Shown here: one piece after another, positions 52,303 through 58,956 of the stretch
Layout of the letters: every line of letters begins with the position of its first letter
Numbering within the stretch: position 1 is the stretch's first letter
Assembly (NCBI GenBank): GCA_014377425.1
Contig: JACMPQ010000090.1
Span: forward strand, 1 to 58,956
Direction: 5' to 3'
Source of the DNA: Microbacteriaceae bacterium
GTDB lineage: Bacteria > Actinomycetota > Actinomycetes > Actinomycetales > Microbacteriaceae
DNA: 58,956 bases
Notes under the pieces: generated by a model
What the model saw: only the letters and a program-made list of their open reading frames with translations
Database searches by the model: none
Told to the model about the DNA's origin: nothing
Program-made: the position numbers and the translations under genes

Positions 52303-53037
52303 TTAGAACGGAACCGAAATCTCCTCCTGATCCCGAAAAGATCCGGATGCCGACGCCGACACCCGAGATTTTCGAGCGGGTCGAGTACCCCCTGAACCGT
52401 TGTCTTCGGAGCGTGCCTCGTGGTCGCCGGTGCTGATCCAGGATGCGCCAGTGTCCACGGAAGCGTCTGCCTCAGCAGCAGTATCGGGAGCAGCATCGGC
52501 CGTGATCAAATCGCCCGATACGTCGGCAACATCTGCATCGCCCAACTCGCTCGAAATACCCGAGTCGCTCGAACCACTCGAACCACTCGAACCACTCGAA
52601 AAATGCTCGAAGGCCAGCTCAGTTGATGAACCGCTCGAAGGGTCGTGCCGGTCTGACGGATCGCTGCCCGCGATACCCGCGCCGAGAGTACGCACCCACC
52701 GGGCTGTGCCCCAGGCGAGGTCATGGCCGAGGGCATCCGCTTCGACGTCGATATTGGTCCCGGAGCGTTCACCCGCCTGCCAGTCTCTGACGCGAATGCG
52801 GCCATCAACGATCACACGGTCGCCTTTGACGACAGAAACGGCGGCGTTGTAGGCAAGCTGACGGAAGGTAGTGACGGTGTACCAGTTGGTGTCGCCGTCA
52901 ACCCATTTTTCTTGGGCACGATCAAAGCGCCGTTGGGTGGAGGCCAGACGGAAGCTTGTTATTGCAAGTCCTGCGTTGGTGATGAGGTGGCGAGGGGGTG
53001 TCGCCACGATTCCGATGAGGGTAATGGTGTCTGTCAT
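52303..53037 (-). CDS. ssb: Single-stranded DNA-binding protein
   Basis: 244 residues. The OB fold (TITLIGIVATPPRHLITNAG to RIRVRDWQAGERSGTNIDVEADALGHDL) covers residues 1-115; the rest is low complexity ending in EISVPF, which matches the hydrophobic DDEIPF-type tip that recruits repair proteins. This is a paralogue-sized SSB, somewhat longer than the main actinobacterial SSB. The linker contains Ser/Gly runs encoded by 9-bp repeats. Confidence 0.88.
   Translation of the reverse strand: MTDTITLIGIVATPPRHLITNAGLAITSFRLASTQRRFDRAQEKWVDGDTNWYTVTTFRQLAYNAAVSVVKGDRVIVDGRIRVRDWQAGERSGTNIDVEADALGHDLAWGTARWVRTLGAGIAGSDPSDRHDPSSGSSTELAFEHFSSGSSGSSGSSDSGISSELGDADVADVSGDLITADAAPDTAAEADASVDTGASWISTGDHEARSEDNGSGGTRPARKSRVSASASGSFRDQEEISVPF
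52562..52603. repeat. 9-bp tandem repeat in the SSB linker
   Basis: ctcgaacca occurs three times from 52568 to 52594 (plus a partial). On minus this codes the GSSGSSGSS run. In frame. Confidence 0.9.
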
Positions 53038-53066
53038 AACCCCAGTGTGTTTTGAGACCCGACCGA

Positions 53067-53106
53067 GCGGCTCAGCGCCTCCATTTTGGTGGACGCGCTC
53101 AGCCGC
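53067..53106. terminator. Imperfect 12-bp hairpin upstream of ssb
   Basis: gcggctcagcgc (53067-53078) and gcgctcagccgc (53095-53106) pair with one mismatch. It lies between the small hypothetical gene and ssb. No U run is seen, so a terminator for the msrA side is only possible. Confidence 0.35.
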
Positions 53107-53123
53107 AAGTCACAGGGGCAGGA

Positions 53124-53354
53124 CTAGTGCTCGCGAAATTCCGGCCGTTCTGAACCGGGAAGCAGGCTGGCGTGTAACGCCTGCTTCGCAATGTCCAGGG
53201 TGGGAAAGACGGCCCGATAATCGCTGTCGCGCAGCAGCTTGAAGGTATAGCCGTCTCGGCCTTGGTGAATCGAACCGACGACCCCCGCGGGGCCAACGGC
53301 CACCCAGATTTTGCCGGTCAAGGTGAGGGTTGCATTGCTCATCATTGAGCTCAT
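53124..53354 (-). CDS. Small conserved-looking hypothetical protein
   Basis: 76 residues from ATG 53354, preceded by an AGGAG ribosome site. Sequence (TLTGKIWVAVGPAGVVGSIHQG, DGYTFKLLRDSDYRAVFPTL, ALHASLLPGSERPEFREH) looks like a small beta-rich actinobacterial protein I have seen beside msrA, function not known. It lies 42 bp downstream of msrA. Confidence 0.7.
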   Translation of the reverse strand: MSSMMSNATLTLTGKIWVAVGPAGVVGSIHQGRDGYTFKLLRDSDYRAVFPTLDIAKQALHASLLPGSERPEFREH

Positions 53355-53396
53355 TTCTCTCCTGGCCCCGCCGAAGCGCGGGGACAAATTCCGCGT

Positions 53397-53924
53397 CTAC
53401 GACGCGAGTAAGTATTGTGAGTACGACTTGCGTACCTTGTTCACCTTAGGCAGTGCCACGGCCATGCAGTAGCCCTGACCGGGGTTCTTGGCAAAAAAGT
53501 CTTGGTGGTAGCCCTCGGCCTCGAACCACTTGCCCAGCGCGGTGATCTCGGTAACGACCGACCCGCCCCAGATTTCGGATGCCCGATCGCGCGCCGCTTC
53601 GAAAATCTCACGCTGCGCATCATCCGAATAAAACATTGCGGAGCGGTATTGCGTGCCCGAATCGGCGCCCTGACGGTTGAGCTGGCGCGGGTCATGCAGT
53701 GTGAAGAACACGTCGAGAATGACGTCTTCGGGAATGATGGACTCGTCGAAGGTGACGGCAACAGCCTCGGCATGACCGGTGCGCCCGGTGCAGACCGACT
53801 CGTAGTCGGGAAATGCAGACTGACCACCGGTGTAGCCGGAGACAACCGCGGTCACACCCTGAAGAACGCGATAAACCGCGTCAAGGCACCAGAAACAACC
53901 GCCGGCAAGAATGAAGGTTTGCAT
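53397..53924 (-). CDS. msrA: Peptide-methionine (S)-S-oxide reductase
   Basis: 175 residues from ATG 53924; a TTG-start frame further upstream (53954) adds ten residues and is less likely. GGCFWCLDAVY contains the catalytic Cys; the rest (GRTGHAEAVAVTFDES, DPRQLNRQGADSGTQYRSAMF) matches MsrA. It repairs methionine-S-sulfoxide; actinobacterial MsrA can be recycled by mycoredoxin and mycothiol. Confidence 0.94.
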   Translation of the reverse strand: MQTFILAGGCFWCLDAVYRVLQGVTAVVSGYTGGQSAFPDYESVCTGRTGHAEAVAVTFDESIIPEDVILDVFFTLHDPRQLNRQGADSGTQYRSAMFYSDDAQREIFEAARDRASEIWGGSVVTEITALGKWFEAEGYHQDFFAKNPGQGYCMAVALPKVNKVRKSYSQYLLAS

Positions 53925-54041
53925 GAGCGAATTTTCTACTTTCTCAAAAGACAACGTGGATAAGCCCCCGGCCTAATAACAGCACAGTGCAGCGGCCCAT
54001 TCCCCGTAGGGCACCTTTCTCGGCGGCAATATGCTTGCGGG

Positions 54042-55046
54042 ATGAGCTACGTCGCCTCCCCCACTCGCTACGATTCCATGAGCTATCCGAGGGTAGGGCC
54101 GAGCGGTCTGCGGCTGCCCACTGTTTCACTCGGACTCTGGAACAACTTTGGCTTCGACCGGGCAATCGATACGCAACGTGCGATTCTGCGCCGGGCATTC
54201 GACCTCGGAGTCACCCATTTCGACCTGGCCAACAACTATGGCCCTCCGGCCGGTTCTGCAGAAACCAACTTTGGGCGCATCTTTGCGGAAGACTTCCGCC
54301 CGTTTCGCGACGAAATGATCATTTCCTCCAAGGCGGGCTATGACATGTGGTCGGGCCCCTACGGGGAGTGGGGCTCTCGCAAGTACCTGCTGTCCTCTCT
54401 CGACCAAAGCCTCAACCGCCTGGGCCTCGACTACGTCGACATCTTCTACTCCCACCGCCCCGACCCGAACACCGCGATCGAAGAGACCATGGGGGCTCTC
54501 GCCACAGCCGTGCAATCCGGTCGAGCGCTTTACGCCGGAATCTCCAACTACGATCCGGAGCAGACCCGCGCCGCCCACGCCGCCCTGGCCGTGCATAAGA
54601 TTCCGCTTCTGATTCACCAGCCGCGCTACAGTATGTTCGATCGGCACATCGAAGACGGCCTGTTCCCGGTGCTCGACGAGCTCGGCATGGGCAGCATCGT
54701 GTTCTCCCCTCTGGCCCAGGGTTTGCTCACCGATCGCTACCTCAACGGGGTTCCCGCCGACTCCCGAGCGGCCGAAGGACGATGGATGACGCCCGACACC
54801 ATCAGCGCCGACTACCTTCAGCGCGCTCGTGCCCTCAACGCCGTGGCACAGGACCGCGGCCAGACGCTAGCTCAACTTGCGCTGTCGTGGGTGCTGCGGC
54901 ATCCGCAGGTCACCTCCGCGTTGATCGGAGCTTCCAGCGTGAAGCAGCTGGAAGACAACATCCGCACTATTGAAGGGGCACCGCTCACCAACGACGAGCT
55001 TGCCACCATTGATCCGCTCGCGGTTCATGGAACGGGACTCAATTAA
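54042..55046 (+). CDS. L-glyceraldehyde-3-phosphate reductase-type aldo/keto reductase (YghZ-like)
   Basis: 334 residues. AKR tetrad: D and Y in FDLANNYGPPAGSAE, K in SSKAGYDMWSGPYG, H in YSHRPDPNTA. The GPYGEWGSRKYLL and QPRYSMFDRHIEDGL segments mark the YghZ/GpR subfamily, which reduces L-glyceraldehyde-3-phosphate and methylglyoxal-type aldehydes. A second AKR in the window (3181-4230) is of a different subfamily. Its end overlaps the start of the EamA gene by 20 bp. Confidence 0.92.
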   Translation: MSYVASPTRYDSMSYPRVGPSGLRLPTVSLGLWNNFGFDRAIDTQRAILRRAFDLGVTHFDLANNYGPPAGSAETNFGRIFAEDFRPFRDEMIISSKAGYDMWSGPYGEWGSRKYLLSSLDQSLNRLGLDYVDIFYSHRPDPNTAIEETMGALATAVQSGRALYAGISNYDPEQTRAAHAALAVHKIPLLIHQPRYSMFDRHIEDGLFPVLDELGMGSIVFSPLAQGLLTDRYLNGVPADSRAAEGRWMTPDTISADYLQRARALNAVAQDRGQTLAQLALSWVLRHPQVTSALIGASSVKQLEDNIRTIEGAPLTNDELATIDPLAVHGTGLN

Positions 55047-56064
55047 GCCCCGGATCGGTTACGTCTGCGCGCTACTTTCTGCACTGCTCTTCGGCATCAA
55101 TGGCAGCCTCACCAAGGTGGTGGTGCACGCCGGCCTGACGGCAGCGCAATTCACCCTGTTTCGGCTGGTCAGCGCGTCGGTGATTGCCGGTGTTGTGTTG
55201 CTGTTGGTAGATCGTCGAGGCTTTGCCGTGGGATGGCGCAGGCTCTCGCAATTCGCGCTGCTGGGGGTGACCGGGATGGCGCTTCTGCAATTCACCTACG
55301 CTCGTGCCCTGGAGCTTCTTCCCGTGGGAATCACCCTGCTTATTCAGCACAGTGCGGTTTTGCTGGTAGCGCTAATCGCCTACTTCTTTTTTCACGAAAA
55401 GGTGAAACCGCGCCTGTGGGTTTCCATCGGCTGCGTACTTCTGGGCCTCGCCGTGGTTGCCCAGGTGTGGCAGAGCGACCTCAATCCGGTTGGTGTGCTT
55501 GTTGCCGTAGCCGCCGCTCTTTCGCTCACGATCTATTTCGTCGGCGGTGAGCATGCGGTGGGAAAGACCTCCCCCCTGGTGGCCCTGTTCTGGACAATGT
55601 CGTTTGCCGCGGCTTTCTGGCTCATTTTCAGCGCCTGGTGGGAGATCGATCCCGGTTTGCTCGCGCACACGGTCGCCCTCACCGGCCACCTGAATTCGGT
55701 GGTGGTTCCGCTCTGGGTGCCCGTGGGCTGGAACCTCGCCTTTGGATCGTTTTTGCCGTTCTACCTCTCGTTCATTTCTCTGAAGCATCTCAGCGCGACT
55801 ACCGCCGGAATTGTGGGCTGCTCGGAGGTGATTTTTGCTTTTCTGGTGGCCTGGTTGTGGCTCGGTGAAGAACTTGATCTTGCGCAGCTGCTGGGTGCGG
55901 GCGTAGTGCTCGTCGGAATTGTGCTGGCGCAAACCGCTCGGGTACCTCGCTCGGGCAGCAATGATCTGGCGGAAAAACCGCGTGTTGCCGCATCCGAAGA
56001 ACCCGAAGAATTTTCAGATGCTAATTTAGGGACACTCGAGAGATTGCCGCAGGTTCGCGACTGA
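55027..56064 (+). CDS. EamA-family drug/metabolite transporter
   Basis: 345 residues from ATG 55027 (MERDSIKPRIGYVCALLSALLFGIN). The ten-span DMT pattern with two EamA repeats is seen (first from LLFGINGSLTKVVVHAGL, second from LLVAVAAALSLTIYFVGGEH). It begins inside the last codons of the aldo/keto gene, suggesting coupling. Substrate unknown; the C-terminal ~40 residues are soluble. Confidence 0.88.
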   Translation: MERDSIKPRIGYVCALLSALLFGINGSLTKVVVHAGLTAAQFTLFRLVSASVIAGVVLLLVDRRGFAVGWRRLSQFALLGVTGMALLQFTYARALELLPVGITLLIQHSAVLLVALIAYFFFHEKVKPRLWVSIGCVLLGLAVVAQVWQSDLNPVGVLVAVAAALSLTIYFVGGEHAVGKTSPLVALFWTMSFAAAFWLIFSAWWEIDPGLLAHTVALTGHLNSVVVPLWVPVGWNLAFGSFLPFYLSFISLKHLSATTAGIVGCSEVIFAFLVAWLWLGEELDLAQLLGAGVVLVGIVLAQTARVPRSGSNDLAEKPRVAASEEPEEFSDANLGTLERLPQVRD

Positions 56065-56083
56065 TCTCTACTAACCTGCCGAT

Positions 56084-57265
56084 ATGCAGCTCTGGAACGA
56101 TTTCTTAACCTGGTTCACTTCTCCGGATGGAACAAGCGTGCTGGTCAACGGCGTAATACCGTTCTTTGCCATCGTTGTTGCCGGTTTCGTCGCCGCTGCG
56201 ATCGGCCGCGGTTCAACGAAACGCCTCATTGCCCTGAACGACCGTGAGAACCGGGTGTCGGCCATCGCCACCATGATCGGGGCAGCACGCAAGGCCTCAG
56301 TCTGGAACACCCTGAGCGTTCCCGAGCAGCAGCATGCCGAACACGTTGCCAGCGAAGCAGATGTTCGCGTGCGCCTGCTCGGCGTAACCGGATCTGGTCT
56401 CGCGGCCGACTGGGCGGCTCACGAATTTGGCAGCATGAAACGCAACTCCGTGTCGTTCAGCTTTCAGGCAGAGCAGTCCCTCATCGAATTCCGTGACCGC
56501 ATGGTTACCTGGCAGGCGAAGCCCAGCCGTGCCCGCAAGCTGTTCAAGAACGACCTCGACGTGTGGGCCTACGAGGACTCGCAGACCGCGAACACCGTGG
56601 TGAGCCAGCAGCAGGAGTGGGCCAAAGAGCAGGTTGCAACGCAGCTGGAGCCGGCACCCGCTGTGACCTCTTCTGCCGCGACGGTGCCCGTTGATGCCGC
56701 CGTGCTCACGCCCGCGCCAGTCACGCCCGCGCCAGTCACGCCTGCGCCAGTCACGCCCGCACCCGTCATCGTCGCGCCTACCGTCGCCGCCGTTGTCGTT
56801 CCCAAGGCCGTAACTGCTCCTACCGTCGAACCGACCCTTGTGCCTATCCCTGCCTTTGGCCTCGGTCGCCGCTCCACTCCTCCGACAGAGGGCGCTGGAA
56901 GTGCCGGCGACAACCTCGCCACTCAGGCCGCCCCCGTAATCACCCAAGACGCGGCCGATCGTGCGCGAGCGATGCCGACCACCCCTTCGTGGATCTCGCC
57001 CGCGCCAAGAGTTGACCCGGTTTCGACGAACAACGCAGCCGGTTCAGATGCCACGGATTCCACGGATTCCACGGATTCCACCGAGCCGCTCAACACCGCC
57101 CCGCAGCCGACCCTGATCGAGCCGTCCGTTCTACGCCCCCATACCGCGGCGTTGCGAACCACTGAGAATCCCACCACCGGGGCCACTCCTGTGTCGTTTC
57201 TCGACACGGTGCCCCATACCGGAGGCGCGGGCGATGAGTCTGGTCATCGCGACGGCAATAGCTAA
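56084..57265 (+). CDS. Membrane-anchored protein of unknown function with repetitive linker
   Basis: 393 residues. One N-terminal span (LVNGVIPFFAIVVAGFVAAAIG) is followed by a soluble domain of about 150 residues (EADVRVRLLGVTGSGLAADWAAHEFGSMKRNSVSFSFQAEQ) that I cannot assign, and a long Pro/Ala/Thr/Ser-rich C-terminal region with two sets of tandem repeats. The similar N-terminal part seems to exist in other actinobacteria, so it is probably real. Confidence 0.7.
   Translation: MQLWNDFLTWFTSPDGTSVLVNGVIPFFAIVVAGFVAAAIGRGSTKRLIALNDRENRVSAIATMIGAARKASVWNTLSVPEQQHAEHVASEADVRVRLLGVTGSGLAADWAAHEFGSMKRNSVSFSFQAEQSLIEFRDRMVTWQAKPSRARKLFKNDLDVWAYEDSQTANTVVSQQQEWAKEQVATQLEPAPAVTSSAATVPVDAAVLTPAPVTPAPVTPAPVTPAPVIVAPTVAAVVVPKAVTAPTVEPTLVPIPAFGLGRRSTPPTEGAGSAGDNLATQAAPVITQDAADRARAMPTTPSWISPAPRVDPVSTNNAAGSDATDSTDSTDSTEPLNTAPQPTLIEPSVLRPHTAALRTTENPTTGATPVSFLDTVPHTGGAGDESGHRDGNS
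56708..56767 (+). repeat. 15-bp tandem repeat coding TPAPV
   Basis: Units acgcccgcgccagtc at 56708, 56723, 56738 and 56753 (last diverged). In frame. Confidence 0.92.
57051..57086 (+). repeat. 9-bp tandem repeat coding TDS
   Basis: Three units of ccacggatt from 57051 to 57077 and a partial fourth. In frame; same gene as the TPAPV repeat. Confidence 0.9.
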
Positions 57266-57421
57266 CGTTGTGAGCGAGCTCAAGGTCGGGCTAAGCAGCT
57301 GATTTTGGCTATTTCCAGCCGCTGGTTGTAGCCTCGCGTCACCTCGGTGGAGACATCCGTTCGAGTGTGGGCGCCGCATCACAAGTTGGCTGATACTGGG
57401 AACAGTGGCGCTTGGGCGTGA

Positions 57422-58248
57422 ATGAAATCAGCGGCCGGTGCGGCAAAAGAATTCGCCGAAATCGCAGCGCGCACGACCCAACAGTGAGCGCCGTTTCGGA
57501 TGCTGACCCGGGTGGGGTTTGCCGTCGATGGCCTCATCCACATTCTGATCGGTGCAATCGCCTCACAGGTGTCTCTGGGTGCGTCAAACGACAAAGCCGA
57601 TCATTCCGGCGCACTGGGGCAATTGGCGGCAGTTCCGAGGGGAGTCATTTTGTTATGGGTCGGGGCCGTCGGGTTAGCCGCTCTCGGAGCGTCCGCCATT
57701 CTCGAAGCGTTCACCTCTCCTGCTCTGGATAGAAGCAAACGGATCGCGGCCACTGCCAAAAATCTCGGCAAAGGGATGGTCTATTTCGCCCTCGCCGGTA
57801 CGGCGCTAACCTTCGCCCGCGGCGGTTCCGCCGACTCTGAGCAGAGCTCTCGGCAGGCCAGTTCCGACCTGCTCTCTCTACCCGGAGGGGTTTTATCGCT
57901 GCGTTGCTCGGGGCCGTTGTCGCTGCAACCGGTGCATATTTTGTTGTGAAGGGGGTGCGTCGCGGCTTCACCGAAGACGTTGTTGTGCCGTCGGGATCCG
58001 TCGGATCCGCGATCGTGGTCTCCTGCGTCGCAGGATATGTGGCGAAAGGGGTCGCCCTGAGCATCGTCGGAATTCTCTTCATTGTGGCAGCCATCGCTGT
58101 CGACCCGGAGAAAGCGGCGGGCATCGACGGCCCTCTCAAATTCCTGGTCGGGCTGCCGTTTGGTGGAGTTCTACTGTTTGCCATCGGTGCCGGGCTGGTG
58201 GCCTACGGAATCTACAGTTTTCTTCGCGCTCGCTTCGCAAAGATCTAG
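57422..58248 (+). pseudogene. DUF1206 membrane protein pseudogene (nonsense plus frameshift)
   Basis: One frame from ATG 57422 reads MKSAAGAAKEFAEIAARTTQQ, then TGA at 57485-57487, then RVGFAVDGLIHILIGAIASQV and ARNA-like DUF1206 repeats. At about 57886-57892 (GGGG tract) the sequence shifts to the -1 frame, in which GAVVAATGAYFVVKGVRRGF and VAGYVAKGVALSIVGILFIVAA continue the domain to the stop at 58248. Two independent lesions point to a dead gene rather than sequencing error. The intact family is a six-span membrane protein of unknown function. Confidence 0.85.
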
Positions 58249-58296
58249 CGCCACAATGATTCAGCGCGACAACAATTTGTCGCGACAGCGCAACGG

Positions 58297-58552
58297 TCAA
58301 CCGTCTGCGTATCCAGCGTCCCGGCCCGAGAGCATTTCCAAGCGATCAAGAATTACCCGGGTGGTTCGCACCGTATCAATGACCACGACGATCCCGAGGA
58401 TCACCAACGCAATTGCCGCCGACGCAAAAACGTCTGTAGCAGGGTGATAGCCGAGGTATACCCGGCTAGCACCCAAAACGACTTCTCCCGCCATGGCGCT
58501 CACTGCAATGACAGTGGCAACGGTTTGGTTTCCGCGGGAGAAGACGAAATAA
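58297..58552 (-). pseudogene. C-terminal remnant of a PAP2 phosphatase
   Basis: The frame contains SRVYLGYHPATD, an exact SRx5Hx3D third PAP2 motif, followed by a hydrophobic span (IALVILGIVVVIDTV). The upstream part FSRGNQTVATVIAVSAM resembles the PSGH motif region but the His is Asn. Similarity ends abruptly at about 58552, where IS3 orfA sequence begins on the same strand, so the N-terminal part is missing. Confidence 0.7.
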
Positions 58553-58796
58553 GAAGTTCCCGCACTTCTTTCTCGAGCTCAACCAGCCGGGCCAAGTCAT
58601 CAGTTGTCACGCCCGGTTTCCGACCACCATCAACTTCGACCTGGTACACCCAGCCACGCAATGTGTCTTCCTTCACACCGAGTTGCTGTGCGATCCGCGC
58701 ACACGCACTCCGGGCATTACCCTGCTTTCGTGCATCCAACACCAGACGCACAGCCCGCTCTTCAATTTCTGGCGGGTATCTCTTCACTGCAGCCAT
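58500..58796 (-). pseudogene. IS3-family orfA fragment (transposase DNA-binding protein)
   Basis: 98 codons. Residues 1-80 (KRYPPEIEERAVRLVLDAR, ARIAQQLGVKEDTLRGWVYQ, LARLVELEKEVREL) are the orfA HTH and start of the leucine zipper. After EVREL the family continues RRANEILKxASAFF but here it turns into unrelated sequence and stops at 58500, so orfA is cut and orfB is absent. Confidence 0.85.
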
Positions 58797-58847
58797 AATT
58801 CTTAACCTTTCGGGGGATCAAGAACCTCTATTAAACCCGGGGCTAGA
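58553..58847 (-). mobile_element. IS3-family element remnant (left end only)
   Basis: The orfA part plus about 50 bp upstream. On the minus strand the bases near 58826-58845 read tagccccgggtttaatagag, like the terminal inverted repeat of related IS3 elements, and the integrase-like frame begins just outside. The other end of the element is lost. Terminus assignment is by resemblance. Confidence 0.65.
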
Positions 58848-58956
58848 TAGCAGCATCTTCACCCGACACGTCATCGATGGGTACTGCGACTCGCTCTCCA
58901 CCCTGCAGAGCAGCACGGTCTCCACCTACCGGTCGGTGCTTCGCGGCATCGCCGAC
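58848..58956 (+). pseudogene. Integrase-like fragment, cut by the IS and the right edge
   Basis: Plus frame reads SSIFTRHVIDGYCDSL then STVSTYRSVLRGIAD, like the core-binding (SAM-like) domain of tyrosine recombinases. The frame starts next to the IS3 end with no plausible start codon and runs off the window; it could belong to a gene interrupted by the IS. Similarity is short, so identity is tentative. Confidence 0.4.

Noticed and set aside
57880-57900. Programmed -1 frameshift in the DUF1206 gene
   Set aside because: The GGGG tract does not form a standard slippery heptamer in frame, and a nonsense codon upstream already breaks the gene.

Overview
The window looks like a chromosomal segment of a high-GC actinobacterium, most likely a cold-adapted member of the Microbacteriaceae. 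Evidence for this is the actinobacterial pnp/M16-peptidase neighbourhood, a MarP-type CvpA/trypsin protease, a class II HelD/HelR RNA-polymerase helicase, a CGYC mycoredoxin and a DinB-type mycothiol-dependent enzyme, maltokinase, a lone Stealth protein, and a DUF3494 ice-binding protein cut by the left edge. The genus is an inference; there is no rRNA or tRNA gene in the window to fix it.

Layout. 1-4.2 kb: ice-binding protein, then a minus-strand histidine phosphatase, M16 peptidase and aldo/keto reductase. 4.6-10.5 kb (minus): pnp, a VanZ gene, rpsO, a STAS protein and a processive GT2 (cellulose-synthase-like) enzyme; both pnp and rpsO end in good hairpin terminators. 10.7-13.7 kb (plus): MarP-like protease, SDR, RNase HI. 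13.7-19.5 kb (minus): dienelactone hydrolase, phytoene-desaturase-like oxidoreductase, HelR, ribokinase. 19.6-21.2 kb (plus): AlkA-type glycosylase and a YtxH-like protein. 21.2-22.9 kb (minus): aspartase. 23.0-30.1 kb (plus): PabC-like lyase, glutathionyl-hydroquinone-reductase family protein, a degenerate hydrolase, oligopeptidase B, mycoredoxin, maltokinase; then a 17-bp tandem array and a VOC pseudogene. 30.8-44.1 kb is mostly minus: SNF2 helicase, Stealth protein, SGNH hydrolase, WYL regulator, SDR-DUF2867 protein and the deoC-ALDH-half-ALDH operon, with a metallophosphoesterase and a LysR-like mini-protein on plus. 44.4-56.0 kb: ROK kinase, MFS transporter, mycothiol-type DinB protein, two thioesterases, EttA, lipoprotein, SSB, MsrA, aldo/keto reductase, EamA transporter. 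56.0-58.96 kb decays into a repeat-bearing membrane protein, a DUF1206 pseudogene, a PAP2 remnant joined to an IS3 orfA fragment, and an integrase-like fragment running off the edge.

Themes. Most genes are housekeeping or ordinary accessory metabolism. Links supported by layout are deoxyribose-5-phosphate catabolism (deoC plus aldehyde dehydrogenases, with ribokinase elsewhere), RNA metabolism (rpsO, pnp, EttA, HelR, RNase HI), and thiol redox (mycoredoxin, MsrA, DinB/MDMPI, GST-like). I did not find a clear multi-gene defence or secretion system. The most unusual signals are (i) a four-residue-period Ala-rich helix fused to a DUF3494 ice-binding domain, (ii) an unusually dense set of short tandem repeats, several containing the stop codons of adjacent genes, with unit lengths that are multiples of three inside genes and not outside, (iii) a roughly 155-residue insertion inside the GT2 catalytic domain of a synthase paired with a STAS protein, and (iv) a conserved-looking but catalytically empty half aldehyde dehydrogenase.
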